Shown here piece by piece: positions 8,660-16,579 of a stretch of 34,772 nt of DNA. The notes beneath the pieces are model-generated. The model saw only the letters and a program-made list of their open reading frames with translations, had not been told where the DNA came from and searched no databases. The stretch is from JBJFGR01 sp051892875 (lineage in GTDB: Bacteria > Pseudomonadota > Gammaproteobacteria > Enterobacterales > Succinivibrionaceae): assembly GCA_051892875.1 (NCBI GenBank), contig JBJFGR010000125.1, positions 1 to 34,772 of the forward strand. Direction: 5' to 3'. The first letter of the stretch is position 1; the number at the start of each line of letters is the position of its first letter. Both the position numbers and the translations under genes were made by a program.

Positions 8660-9868
8660 TTATGCAGGGAAATAATCAAGTAATTTTCTAGATTCTTCTA
8701 TATTTGTTATAAGATTATGATTTTCGTCATAAGTACAAGAATGAATAAATTTCATTTGATTTACAACATCTGTTTCGATAATTTCTTTTACAAATTCGCT
8801 ATTGTTATAAACTGTAGTAGAAAGTAGTTCTCCATTATTTTTATCACGAATTTCAACTGAAGTTACTTCATTGTTATCATCTAATGTATATATATCTTTA
8901 GTTTCACATTCATAGATAGGATTGTATTTTCCAACTGAACTAACTAAGATATGTCTATTATCTTCAGTTATTTTATATTTGTTTACATAAGTTTTAGTTG
9001 AAGTTGTGTTATTATAGAACTTGCCTTTCTTGCATTTAAATTTAAGTGTTTGAGTTTTGATTGTTACATATTCATAGCCCTCTTCTTTTTCACTGTCATA
9101 GGTTCTAGTTTCAACTTTATCAATAGTTATATCTTTCTTAATAATAGTCTCGTGACGCATTATTAATTTACCATCACTTGTATAACAATAAGTTTTCTTA
9201 ATAGATGGACAAGAGTAGAATACAATATCACCTCTAGAGTTATATTCTATAAATTCAAAGGTACCATTTGAATATCTAATCATTTTAGTTTTAATCTTAT
9301 TTTTAGGTTGATATGTGTAATAAACATCAAAGTTGAGTCTATTACTACTATCTCCATATCTTCTTTTTATATTTCCAAACTCATCATATTCATACATAGC
9401 AACTTGAGTAGCTTTTGTTTTAGTATTTAGGAATACCTCTGAAAGTAAACGATAATTATTCTTATCGTCATATATGAATATAGTTTTATATACACCATCT
9501 AGTATTATCTTTGGTAGTCTAGTTGCTTCACCATTTACTTCTACATTTAGATATTCGACACTTCTTTCAATTTCATCATTGATATAAGTATCTATTTGAA
9601 TTAAATTTCTAGTAGATTTGTCATATGTAGAAATTTGTTTTACTCTACCTCGTTTAATATCATCACGTACTTCGATTTCTTTGATAACTTTATCAAACTC
9701 TTCATAAGTATATATAACTTCACTGTTATTTTCAATAAATGTGCCATCATTATACTCAGTTGAATTATATATAGAAACATAAGATAGTCTAGAAGATCCA
9801 TCTTCTAGAGTTTCGTATTCATACTCAAATTTAGTTTTCTTATTTATTAAAATTAGTTCTGTATTCAT
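8660..9868 (-). CDS. YD/RHS-like beta-repeat protein
   Basis: A 402-residue protein made of short beta-strand repeats such as YEYDEFGNIKRRYGD, YNSRGDIVFYS, YTSDGKLIMRH and YDENHNLITNIEE. This is the YDxxGxL pattern of YD/RHS-like or MORN-like beta repeats. There is no signal peptide, membrane segment or toxin tip. ATG 9868 has GCGGAGGTATAG upstream. It is the third gene of a unit with NrdG (10290-10775) and the 141-residue protein. A second protein of the same style is at 23127-24089, directly behind an early promoter. A soluble intracellular role fits better than a tail-spike role, because both sit among non-structural genes. Function unknown. Confidence 0.6.
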   Translation of the reverse strand: MNTELILINKKTKFEYEYETLEDGSSRLSYVSIYNSTEYNDGTFIENNSEVIYTYEEFDKVIKEIEVRDDIKRGRVKQISTYDKSTRNLIQIDTYINDEIERSVEYLNVEVNGEATRLPKIILDGVYKTIFIYDDKNNYRLLSEVFLNTKTKATQVAMYEYDEFGNIKRRYGDSSNRLNFDVYYTYQPKNKIKTKMIRYSNGTFEFIEYNSRGDIVFYSCPSIKKTYCYTSDGKLIMRHETIIKKDITIDKVETRTYDSEKEEGYEYVTIKTQTLKFKCKKGKFYNNTTSTKTYVNKYKITEDNRHILVSSVGKYNPIYECETKDIYTLDDNNEVTSVEIRDKNNGELLSTTVYNNSEFVKEIIETDVVNQMKFIHSCTYDENHNLITNIEESRKLLDYFPA

Positions 9869-9871
9869 TTT

Positions 9872-10297
9872 CTATACCTCCGCGAAAAAATTATTTACGA
9901 TATTCAATATATCATTATAAGAAACTGCCTTTCTACCGTAAACACTATTAGCATCTGAATATAAATTGATTGCAAAATTTACAAAAGAAACGATTAAGAA
10001 TATTAGATTATCATAATATTCTTTTGGATATTCATTAGGGTGATTAATCTTTTTGTCATAATAGTCATATATAAATCCAACAGCCTGTTGAAACGATTCA
10101 TACTCTTTAATATCTCTATTGATACCATATTTAGACAATTCTATTCTGAGAACTTCAGATATAGTACTTACACGTATATCTTTACTCATATTAATTTGAT
10201 AGCTTAATCCGGATGCTAGTGAATTATCTACAATACAATTCTGAGCTTCGTAATCATCACTATCTAATTTATTAAGATTGATGCTCAATTTATTCAT
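9872..10297 (-). CDS. Unknown 141-residue protein
   Basis: A small protein overlapping the end of the NrdG gene by 8 bases, with AAAGGAGAGTTG before ATG 10297 inside that gene, so the two are translationally coupled. The C-terminal half is helical (residues 60-140, with FLIVSFVNFAINLY as a hydrophobic core or weak membrane-like helix). It ends with TAG, which shows TAG is a real stop here. Not recognised. Confidence 0.65.
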   Translation of the reverse strand: MNKLSINLNKLDSDDYEAQNCIVDNSLASGLSYQINMSKDIRVSTISEVLRIELSKYGINRDIKEYESFQQAVGFIYDYYDKKINHPNEYPKEYYDNLIFLIVSFVNFAINLYSDANSVYGRKAVSYNDILNIVNNFFAEV

Positions 10298-10775
10298 ATA
10301 ACAACTCTCCTTTATTTAAATCAAAAAATCTTTGATTGGTGCTTCCTCTAAACTTACAGTCTAGGGATTTCTTCTCTTGTATGAATGGACCATCTACTAG
10401 ATAATCTGCTAGATTTATAAGATCTAGAAAAGATTTGTTCCATTTAACAATAATCTCTTCTAAAGTATAACCTGTATATATCAATAGGTTAAGTTTAGTT
10501 TCATTTTTAATCTTTTTAGCTAATGCTATAAGTTCTTCTACATGTTGTTCAGAGAAAGGTTCTCCACCAGAAAAAGTAACTCCATCTAATAATGGATTAC
10601 TCTTAATCATGTTGAATAACTCATCTACTGAGTATTCTTTACATTTCTTATTATAATCATGAGTCTCAGGATTATGACATCCTGGACAATTATGTGGACA
10701 TCCTTGAACAAAGATTGTAAATCTTAGTCCTGGTCCATCTACTATTGAATCGTTTACTATTCCTGCTACGTTCAT
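10290..10775 (-). CDS. nrdG: Anaerobic ribonucleoside-triphosphate reductase activating protein
   Basis: A 161-residue radical-SAM activase. It uses S-adenosylmethionine and a [4Fe-4S] cluster to create the glycyl radical on the class III reductase NrdD, allowing dNTP synthesis without oxygen. The cluster-binding CX3CX2C motif is C26-C30-C33 within GCPHNCPGCHNPETHD, and the SAM-binding SGGEP is at 69-73. The length is normal for NrdG (about 150-170). Its partner nrdD is not in the window and must lie elsewhere in the phage or be the host's. It begins a three-gene unit after the terminator at 10827-10861. An AACG-N6-TAA sequence at 10803-10815 may be its promoter. ATG 10775 has AGGAGGATC upstream. 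Confidence 0.92.
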   Translation of the reverse strand: MNVAGIVNDSIVDGPGLRFTIFVQGCPHNCPGCHNPETHDYNKKCKEYSVDELFNMIKSNPLLDGVTFSGGEPFSEQHVEELIALAKKIKNETKLNLLIYTGYTLEEIIVKWNKSFLDLINLADYLVDGPFIQEKKSLDCKFRGSTNQRFFDLNKGELLYE

Positions 10776-10802
10776 TTTATGATCCTCCTATATTATAAGT
10801 AT

Positions 10803-10815
10803 TTAATACATCGTT
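10803..10815 (-). promoter_or_regulatory. Possible late-type promoter (AACG variant)
   Basis: Minus strand AACGATGTATTAA, 27 bases before the start of nrdG. It has the same spacing as other late sites but G at the fourth base, so it is the weakest member of the set. Confidence 0.4.
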
Positions 10816-10826
10816 GATTTAACTAT

Positions 10827-10861
10827 AAAAAAATAATGGGGGTAAAAATACCCCCATTATT
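10827..10861 (-). terminator. Rho-independent terminator
   Basis: Stem AATAATGGGGGT / ACCCCCATTATT with a 6-base loop, followed on the minus strand by seven U. It ends the early operon 13973-10862, immediately after the RNase H gene. Confidence 0.85.
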
Positions 10862-11656
10862 TTACTCAACTAAAGAGAAGTATTTCTCCATAGTCTTTTT
10901 ATTTAGTATATACTGATCACCGTATATCTCATCGTTAAATTCACCGGAAGTTTCTATATCTATTTGAGTATAGAATTTTTTGGTTTCATCAATTTCAGCC
11001 CATTCAACTTGAGTTTCACCAGCCTCAAATGCATACATGGTCTGATATGATAATTCACCGTAGATATACTTTTCTAGATAAGTTTTAGCTAAATTATCTA
11101 TATAGTCATTGTATTTGCATATAAACTCAGATTGAGACAATGCTAATTTGTAATCGATATTATTACGTTTTGCATAATAAGCAGCTTGGGTCTTGATATC
11201 GTCAGCATTGTTTTTGTTCATATGTCCACGAATATGCATAAACTTAACTTTTATATTATTCTTAGCGATAAGGTTTATAATAGTACATATAAGTTTACAG
11301 TTTTTAACTTCTTTACCACCTTTAGTCATCATTTTTGGAGTTATTAAAGAATTATTTCTAGTAGCAGTATAGGTTTTAATCCAATCTTTAATCCATTTAG
11401 TTAGGCTAAAGATTGCATATTCGGAATCAGAAAAAATGATGTTAGTATCATCATCACCATAATTATGGAAATTTATTAATTCGATAGCTTTAAGAATGCC
11501 AAATAGTTCAGCTTCGTTGTTAGTGGATTCTTCATTAATCTTAACAGCCTGTTCTACAATTTCAGCATTTTTAAACTCTTTATTTGTTTTTAAAAGAACA
11601 GCTGCACCGCAGGATGATCCTGCGGTTACTGCTCCATCAGTGAATACAATATTCAT
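10862..11656 (-). CDS. Ribonuclease HI-like protein with C-terminal extension
   Basis: Degrades the RNA strand of RNA-DNA hybrids, for example replication primers. The RNase H fold is seen from FTDGA (D7), NNEAEL (E48), FSDSEYA (D77) and a late DNLA (D187), which supply the four metal-binding acids. MHIRGHM at 140-146 supplies the usual histidine region. The length of 264 exceeds the usual ~155. There is an insertion of about 35 residues between the His region and the last Asp, and a 70-residue tail of unknown role. Its ATG overlaps the stop of the preceding gene by one base (TAATG). It is the last gene of the early operon. The viral RNase H could serve replication or help degrade host transcripts. 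Confidence 0.88.
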   Translation of the reverse strand: MNIVFTDGAVTAGSSCGAAVLLKTNKEFKNAEIVEQAVKINEESTNNEAELFGILKAIELINFHNYGDDDTNIIFSDSEYAIFSLTKWIKDWIKTYTATRNNSLITPKMMTKGGKEVKNCKLICTIINLIAKNNIKVKFMHIRGHMNKNNADDIKTQAAYYAKRNNIDYKLALSQSEFICKYNDYIDNLAKTYLEKYIYGELSYQTMYAFEAGETQVEWAEIDETKKFYTQIDIETSGEFNDEIYGDQYILNKKTMEKYFSLVE

Positions 11657-12549
11657 TATTTATTCTCCTCTAGTTTCTTGATTATTTCATATTCATCTTC
11701 ATAAATATAATCCACATCTTCTATTTCTGCGAATTTGTATTCATGAGCGCCAAAGTATTCATCACAACCATGATAATATTCATCTTCTAGTTTAGGATTA
11801 TGATTAACGAATAATGGAACAGAATCTAGTTCATGGTTAATAAAATCGGTTGCTTGTTCTACTGTTTCGAATTTATGAGATGTTATATTATTATTAATGA
11901 ACGATAAAACCTCATTATCATTACTATAGAAATCATAAAAATCGATTCCTTCAGGTGGAATCATATCTAAATTTGTATGTCTTGGTTTAATAGCACCTTC
12001 AAGAAACCAAGTATCTGGATAGAAATTTCTTTCTGCATCGTTTGTAAAGTATATTTCGTTTCCAGGTTCTTCGGTCTGATACCATATTAGGATTAGTGGT
12101 CCATTAGCATCACTGTAGTTCTTAGCTATTATCTCTTTCCACATTAATAAACATGGAGTCCATGCATCTTCCTGTGTAAAAGAGAAGAAGGAAAATTCTT
12201 CATCTTCATCGTCATCACAGAAATCGTCTGTATACTGAATGCTTCCTCTACAACGATAGATAGAATATATTCTTTTTCCATCTTTACATTCAAAAGAGCA
12301 GTCGTATATTTCTTTTTCTTTAGCGTCAGTACTATTTTGTAAGCTAGAAACATCGTATCCAATATTGTTTTGTAATATATAGTTACCTAACCATGAATTA
12401 CCGAAGCCATTATATGCTAATGATATATCATCAGCAGGACTATTAAAGAAGTATTCAATATTCTTCTTTAGACTTTTTAAAGCAGCTAAAGCTGCTGGAG
12501 AATCGTCGCGAGCCTCCATTGTAATGTTTGTTATACACCAGTTTGGCAT
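11656..12549 (-). CDS. Api92-like / DUF1281-family protein
   Basis: A 297-residue protein opening with MPNWCITNITME, the MPNWC.N signature of the Api92-like (DUF1281, ferredoxin-like fold) family found on phages and plasmids. It also has the family's Trp-rich mid region, seen as NSWLGNYIL and EDAWTPCLLMWKEI. The rest is acidic, ending in DYIYEDEYEIIKKLEENK. The biochemical function of the family is unknown to me. It lies in the early operon between the DUF3841-like gene and RNase H, with AAAGGGAG before ATG 12549; the upstream stop falls within the spacer. Confidence 0.75.
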   Translation of the reverse strand: MPNWCITNITMEARDDSPAALAALKSLKKNIEYFFNSPADDISLAYNGFGNSWLGNYILQNNIGYDVSSLQNSTDAKEKEIYDCSFECKDGKRIYSIYRCRGSIQYTDDFCDDDEDEEFSFFSFTQEDAWTPCLLMWKEIIAKNYSDANGPLILIWYQTEEPGNEIYFTNDAERNFYPDTWFLEGAIKPRHTNLDMIPPEGIDFYDFYSNDNEVLSFINNNITSHKFETVEQATDFINHELDSVPLFVNHNPKLEDEYYHGCDEYFGAHEYKFAEIEDVDYIYEDEYEIIKKLEENK

Positions 12550-12554
12550 AAAAA

Positions 12555-13115
12555 TTACTCCCTTTCTAATTTTATATTATTTATATCTATATAGAAATTG
12601 ATTGGATAGAGAATGTGATTTCCACCACTTCCTATATGATAGTCACTAAATTTTTGGGTAATAGGATAAATTCCTATCACCCATTTTCTTAATATAAATG
12701 GTAATATAGCTTGATAAACATTTATATTTGTTTTTCTAGCTAATACCAAATCCTCTAAAACTGTATTTTTTGGAATGATATATTTAGGAGAATAGAAATC
12801 CCAATCATTCTGTTCTACAGAGAATATATAATCTACCCAATTGTAATAATCGGTTAGTATTACTTTATCTTCTGGAACATCTAATATAACAACTTTAGAA
12901 TTTTTTGTGGAACAACCAAAGAACTCACATTTTTCTCCCTCGACACATCCAAAAATAGGTGATGTGTTGAAGTTTAAAACTTTTATTAAATTTCTATAAG
13001 GTTGCTCAAGATTTCCTCTAGATTTTAAGAATTCGTCATCAGGTTCTATGAAATATATATCGTTAGATATGATTTTATCTACAACTTCATTTGATTGAAT
13101 TGTGAAAATTTTCAT
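12555..13115 (-). CDS. DUF3841-like protein
   Basis: A 186-residue protein. The start MKIFTIQSNEVVDKI and the later motif VILTDYYNWVDYIF recall the DUF3841 family, whose members open with a MK(L/I)WTIQ strand and carry a (V/I)LLSD...W motif. The biochemical role of that family is not established. A fold related to ADP-ribosyltransferases has been my impression, but it is not shown here. It sits between the ART-like gene and the Api92-like gene in an early operon. GAAGAGG lies upstream of ATG 13115. Confidence 0.55.
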   Translation of the reverse strand: MKIFTIQSNEVVDKIISNDIYFIEPDDEFLKSRGNLEQPYRNLIKVLNFNTSPIFGCVEGEKCEFFGCSTKNSKVVILDVPEDKVILTDYYNWVDYIFSVEQNDWDFYSPKYIIPKNTVLEDLVLARKTNINVYQAILPFILRKWVIGIYPITQKFSDYHIGSGGNHILYPINFYIDINNIKLERE

Positions 13116-13121
13116 AGTTTA

Positions 13122-13973
13122 TTAAACCTCTTCGTTATCTTTTTTATCATCAACAAGAACAAGTTGATCTTCGAATTTAATCTTAGAATAATCCTCTGGT
13201 AAATCCCATTTACCATACTCTTCAACAGTTTTTCTTTTACTTTTCTTTTCTACGTAGAATGTCATAATAATATTATGTCTAGTTATTCTAGTATATTTTT
13301 CAAAGTGTATTATTTCACCATTATCTTTACGTGATACGAAATCTCCCGGTTCAGCATTCCAATCATTGAACACAGGTTCGTAGTTATAGAACACTTCAGG
13401 GCAAATTCTTCTAGGTCTAATTTTAGTTCTATTTTGAGTGTATGGATTGACGTAATCAATTGTTTCATTAATATTTTCATTGTGTTGTGTGGCATCATAA
13501 ATATGAATTAATCCTTGTTTGTGAGTTTGACTTGATAAGTAATATATTTTATTTGTAGTAGCTATACCAACCAATTCATAGTATTCAGGGCTTATAGAGT
13601 TGAGGCACCAATATTCATGTGTAATAAACGAATCCCATACCGCATTCATGGTTGGTTTTACTATGTTTAAGGGTCTCTCGTGTTTCATTCGTCCGTAGTT
13701 TGCAATTTTATAAATGTATACTTTGGTACCTTCTTCAATCTTATGATAGATGCCTTTTAAACATCCTTCGATAGAGGTGCTCAATGATATACGAGGAATT
13801 ATAGAATCTTCATCAACACTGTCTTTAAGCTCCCATTTTTGGAAGTACTCTTGAGGGTTTAAGGTTTCACCGTCTGATAATTTTTCTAAGCTAGCATGAT
13901 AGAACTCCATGTCAGTATACATGTTAACGTCTCCAAACATAGTAGCTTCAAGCGGGATAAATAAATTATTCAT
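13122..13973 (-). CDS. Putative ADP-ribosyltransferase-like early protein
   Basis: A 283-residue soluble protein. Residues 20-100 read FYHASLEKL...PRISLSTSIEGCLKGIYHKIEEGTKVYIYKI (in pieces). This gives an H/Y-x-S strand, an R-(I/V)-S-L-S-x-S-I-x-G-C-L segment and a (K)VYIY strand. The same order, [H]-x-S, then S-T-S, then a Y-strand, is found in ADP-ribosyltransferase-like phage proteins. A catalytic glutamate cannot be placed with confidence. It is the first gene after an early promoter (14024-14042), heading an operon with DUF3841-like, Api92-like and RNase H genes. If an ART, it would be expected to modify host proteins early in infection. Alternative: a catalytically dead ART-fold binder. 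Confidence 0.5.
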   Translation of the reverse strand: MNNLFIPLEATMFGDVNMYTDMEFYHASLEKLSDGETLNPQEYFQKWELKDSVDEDSIIPRISLSTSIEGCLKGIYHKIEEGTKVYIYKIANYGRMKHERPLNIVKPTMNAVWDSFITHEYWCLNSISPEYYELVGIATTNKIYYLSSQTHKQGLIHIYDATQHNENINETIDYVNPYTQNRTKIRPRRICPEVFYNYEPVFNDWNAEPGDFVSRKDNGEIIHFEKYTRITRHNIIMTFYVEKKSKRKTVEEYGKWDLPEDYSKIKFEDQLVLVDDKKDNEEV

Positions 13974-14007
13974 CAGCTTTCATCCTTTCATTTTAAAGTA
14001 ATTTAGT

Positions 14008-14025
14008 TGTATACTTTCATATACA
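14008..14025 (-). other. 5'-terminal stem-loop after early promoter
   Basis: Minus strand TGTATA (14025-14020) pairs with TATACA (14013-14008) around a 6-base loop, opening within the GTG of the promoter motif. Confidence 0.6.
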
Positions 14026-14042
14026 CATCTATAATATATAAT
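14024..14042 (-). promoter_or_regulatory. Early-type promoter motif
   Basis: Minus strand ATTATATATTATAGATGTG, 51 bases before the start at 13973. It lies just behind the hairpin at 14056-14078. Confidence 0.75.
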
Positions 14043-14055
14043 CGTATAATATTTT

Positions 14056-14078
14056 GTCTAGGAGGTTTCCTCCTAGAC
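14056..14078 (-). terminator. 3' hairpin after the Cys/Lys-rich gene
   Basis: Stem GTCTAGGAGG / CCTCCTAGAC with a 3-base loop, ten perfect pairs, 24 bases past the stop at 14102. There is no U-tract. It separates a late gene from the early operon. Confidence 0.6.
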
Positions 14079-14101
14079 AGTTTATTTCGAGAATTAGAGA
14101 A

Positions 14102-14617
14102 TTATTTTTTCTTCTTTTTCTTAGAAGACTTCTTTTTGAATACTCCGATACCTTTAGATTGGAATGTCTTAATAGCATCGTCACAATTTTTAGCTAATCC
14201 ACATTTCTTAGTAGACTTAGCTTCTTCAATAATTTGTTCAGCTACATCATCAGATTCGAATACTACAGCTAAATCTCCCTTTTCGAACCCATAATGTTCA
14301 CATACTGCATAGTATGCTTCAATCTCAGTATCGATATCATCATAAGATTCACATATCTTATTTAACATATCAAATCCAATTAGATAAGATTCACATTGAC
14401 TTCCACATTCTTTACCTCCACACTCGCCACATTCACGACCACCGCCGCTTTTAATTACAGGTAAAGAATCTATAGTATAGCTTAGCTCTCTCGAATCTAA
14501 ACCGCTCATTGTGTCTTGAAAATCACTACATACAGCATCAGTTTCATATGTATGTGACTTCTTATCACACTTAGAGCTTTCTTTAAGAATTAACATTGCT
14601 GATTCTGAATAAATCAT
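14102..14617 (-). CDS. Cys-rich late protein with poly-Lys tail
   Basis: A 171-residue protein with three visible regions: an N-terminal part starting MIYSESAMLIL, a Gly/Cys cluster (about residues 59-76, GGGRECGECGGKECGSQC) that could bind metal, and a C-terminal tail ending in SSKKKKKK preceded by KKK. The basic tail suggests DNA or RNA contact, for instance packaging with the genome. It has its own late-type promoter (14647-14659), which overlaps the stop of the upstream gene, and AAAGGAGG before ATG 14617. I do not recognise a family; a minor head protein is a reasonable guess. Confidence 0.65.
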   Translation of the reverse strand: MIYSESAMLILKESSKCDKKSHTYETDAVCSDFQDTMSGLDSRELSYTIDSLPVIKSGGGRECGECGGKECGSQCESYLIGFDMLNKICESYDDIDTEIEAYYAVCEHYGFEKGDLAVVFESDDVAEQIIEEAKSTKKCGLAKNCDDAIKTFQSKGIGVFKKKSSKKKKKK

Positions 14618-14646
14618 ATTTAATTTCCTCCTTTATATTACTAGTA

Positions 14647-14659
14647 TTATTCTAATGTT
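14647..14659 (-). promoter_or_regulatory. Late-type promoter AACA-N6-TAA
   Basis: Minus strand AACATTAGAATAA, 29 bases before the start at 14617. Its first base overlaps the stop codon of the nuclease-like gene. Confidence 0.55.
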
Positions 14660-16083
14660 TATTTAATAGTATTTAGTAAACTTCGGCTTATTTCATAAAT
14701 ACTATCTACTCCACGTGTTCTTCTCTGATTCAATCTATTAAGCGCAAAGTATTTACCTTTCATATCTTGAAGTATAGTTACATCTTCATATTCTCTAAGT
14801 AAAGCTTTTTTATATTCATATTTAATAGGATCTAATACAGGAAACACATTTACTTTATGTTTAACACATTCTAATTGAAATTTAAGAGTTTCTATATTAG
14901 TATTGTGTTGTTCTAATATACTTTCTATATCTACTTGTTCTACCATTGTACTAAAATCAAGTTGTTCATCATTTAATATATTATCAAATTCTGTTAGTAA
15001 CTTAGGTAGATAATCATCATCTACATCTATATCATTTTTATAATTATAAAATAACTCTCGTAAAACACTGTTAATATCACCTTTATATCTATACACTACA
15101 CATTCTGAATTATTAATAAGATTATCTCCATCTTCTTTTTTAAGTTTCTTTTTCTTAACAGTAAGAACTTTGTCAGGAACAATATCATTAGATACAAACC
15201 AACCTCTTTCAAAAGAGTTCTTTTTTATATAATTAGTAATAAATAATTGAGGTTGACTAGGACCAACCATAGGGTTGGCCGCTGCTAAACCCATATGTTC
15301 ATGTATACGAGTTATTGTTTTAGGATTGATATTTTCTTGATATGATAACTTGAGTTCAGCAAATATAGATAATAATTGGTCAAATTCATTATTAGTAAGT
15401 CTTATATAACTATATTGTCCATCCTTAGATATACATGCTTCTTTAGCAAGTTGCTTAGATCTATACTCTGGCATCTCTCTATTATTTTTATTATCCCCAC
15501 CATCTTTAATATCAAATACAAGATTATATGGTAGATATATAGCATCTGTTATCCAAGCATGTTTTTTACCTTCAAATTCATATTCAATTCTAGGACCTGG
15601 TGTAAGAAGATCTTCAGAGCGAATCTGAAGAACAACATCGCAAAATTCTAAAAATTTTTGTTCATAAGATCCTACATATGTTTTATATGTACCATCAGAC
15701 CATTTATATTTACCTGATATTTTTCTATTAGCAAGCATCTTATCATTCTGCCAATCTATATCGTCTAATAGAGTTTCTTTTCCGTATACTTTAATCATAT
15801 TTTCTTTAGCTCTTCTTCTAGCTTCAGATTTGCAGTTAGGAGAACAATAAGCTTCATATCTAACTAACTGCTCATTCCAGTTAGTATCTTTTTTACATAT
15901 TCTACAAGATCCATGACCTGCTCCTACAGGTTCTTTTTTATTGCATATATCAAACACTATTCTATTAGAAGTATAACCTTTATTTTCATTTAACATTTCT
16001 TCATGTTCTTTATCTATGTGAGTACTTAGTTTATCTCTCTCAAATGATTTAGAACAAAATATACATTTATATTTTCTTGCCAT
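14659..16083 (-). CDS. Zinc-finger / PD-(D/E)XK nuclease-like protein, late gene
   Basis: A 474-residue protein. It has an N-terminal C2H2-like finger (C7, C10, H22, H27), then a four-Cys cluster (C60, C63, C80, C84). A nuclease-like core follows: GSYEQKFLEF with E141, then AWITDAIYLPYNLVFDIKDGG with D180 and D191-I-K193. The E...D...DxK order fits a PD-(D/E)XK endonuclease of the Vsr or homing-enzyme style. The C-terminal 270 residues are unrecognised. The late-type promoter (16109-16121) and neighbouring late genes argue for a virion-associated or packaging-related enzyme rather than a selfish homing nuclease, but both remain possible. ATG 16083 has AAAGGAGC upstream. Confidence 0.6.
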   Translation of the reverse strand: MARKYKCIFCSKSFERDKLSTHIDKEHEEMLNENKGYTSNRIVFDICNKKEPVGAGHGSCRICKKDTNWNEQLVRYEAYCSPNCKSEARRRAKENMIKVYGKETLLDDIDWQNDKMLANRKISGKYKWSDGTYKTYVGSYEQKFLEFCDVVLQIRSEDLLTPGPRIEYEFEGKKHAWITDAIYLPYNLVFDIKDGGDNKNNREMPEYRSKQLAKEACISKDGQYSYIRLTNNEFDQLLSIFAELKLSYQENINPKTITRIHEHMGLAAANPMVGPSQPQLFITNYIKKNSFERGWFVSNDIVPDKVLTVKKKKLKKEDGDNLINNSECVVYRYKGDINSVLRELFYNYKNDIDVDDDYLPKLLTEFDNILNDEQLDFSTMVEQVDIESILEQHNTNIETLKFQLECVKHKVNVFPVLDPIKYEYKKALLREYEDVTILQDMKGKYFALNRLNQRRTRGVDSIYEISRSLLNTIK

Positions 16084-16108
16084 ATACTATGCTCCTTTCG
16101 TTCGATAA

Positions 16109-16121
16109 TTATAAAAATGTT
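16109..16121 (-). promoter_or_regulatory. Late-type promoter AACA-N6-TAA
   Basis: Minus strand AACATTTTTATAA, 25 bases before the start at 16083. It is divergent from the plus-strand late promoter at 16145-16157. Confidence 0.7.
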
Positions 16122-16128
16122 CTCTAAT

Positions 16129-16163
16129 ACAAATTTATACATCAAACAAATTAATAAATTTGT
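16129..16163 (+). repeat. Inverted repeat around the gp25 promoter
   Basis: ACAAATTTAT (16129-16138) and its exact complement ATAAATTTGT (16154-16163), 15 bases apart. The repeat encloses the late promoter motif at 16145-16157. It could be a protein-binding operator or simply AT-rich chance. Confidence 0.4.
16145..16157 (+). promoter_or_regulatory. Late-type promoter AACA-N6-TAA
   Basis: Plus strand AACAAATTAATAA, 27 bases before the TTG start of the gp25-like gene. It probably drives the plus-strand unit 16185-20601. Confidence 0.65.
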
Positions 16164-16184
16164 GTTTTAAAGGAGTGATGTGAT

Positions 16185-16565
16185 TTGGCTTATGACGTTT
16201 CTGAACCACTCATGTCTATTAATAAATTCAATAAACCTAAGGTATTACAGGAGCCTGATTCTGGTGTTGTAAGAATTGTTAGGTTAATATTATTAGAACC
16301 AGGAACTATTCAAACACATCCAGATATGGGTGTGGGTATTGTATCTAAATTTAGATATAGTATTGATATAGATATAGATAGTTTAAATAATAGAATTAAA
16401 AATCAGATAGAAACTTATTTACCAATGTACACTACTGTTAATGTAGATTGTAGTTTAGATGTAGATAAGAAGTGTATTAATATATCTATCAAATCTGACC
16501 AATTAAACACTTATATACCTATCAATATTGAAACAGGTTCAGTATTAGATAGTATGATGAATTAA
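16185..16565 (+). CDS. Baseplate wedge protein, T4 gp25-like
   Basis: A 126-residue protein of the gp25 / lysozyme-like wedge family (sheath-proximal baseplate subunit of contractile tails). Diagnostic is LLEPGTIQTHPDMGVG at residues 36-51, matching the family's turn before the conserved (R/H)PDxG strand. It is followed by the I..RI..QI..YLP..T-V-V helix-strand pattern (NNRIKNQIETYLPMYTTV). Length is typical. It uses a TTG start at 16185, decided by AAAGGAG nine bases upstream; no ATG fits. It begins the plus-strand late cluster and is followed after 14 bases by the acidic assembly protein. It implies the phage is a myovirus. Confidence 0.82.
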   Translation: MAYDVSEPLMSINKFNKPKVLQEPDSGVVRIVRLILLEPGTIQTHPDMGVGIVSKFRYSIDIDIDSLNNRIKNQIETYLPMYTTVNVDCSLDVDKKCINISIKSDQLNTYIPINIETGSVLDSMMN

Positions 16566-16579
16566 GGAGGATATTAAAT

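Noticed and set aside
9872..9874. Recoding of TAG as an amino acid, as in some gut phages
   Set aside because: TAG ends the 141-residue gene just before the next ribosome site, and the other genes read well without in-frame TAG.
13310..13498. Small open frames within larger genes on both strands
   Set aside because: They lack ribosome sites and lie in other frames of genes with clear coding character.
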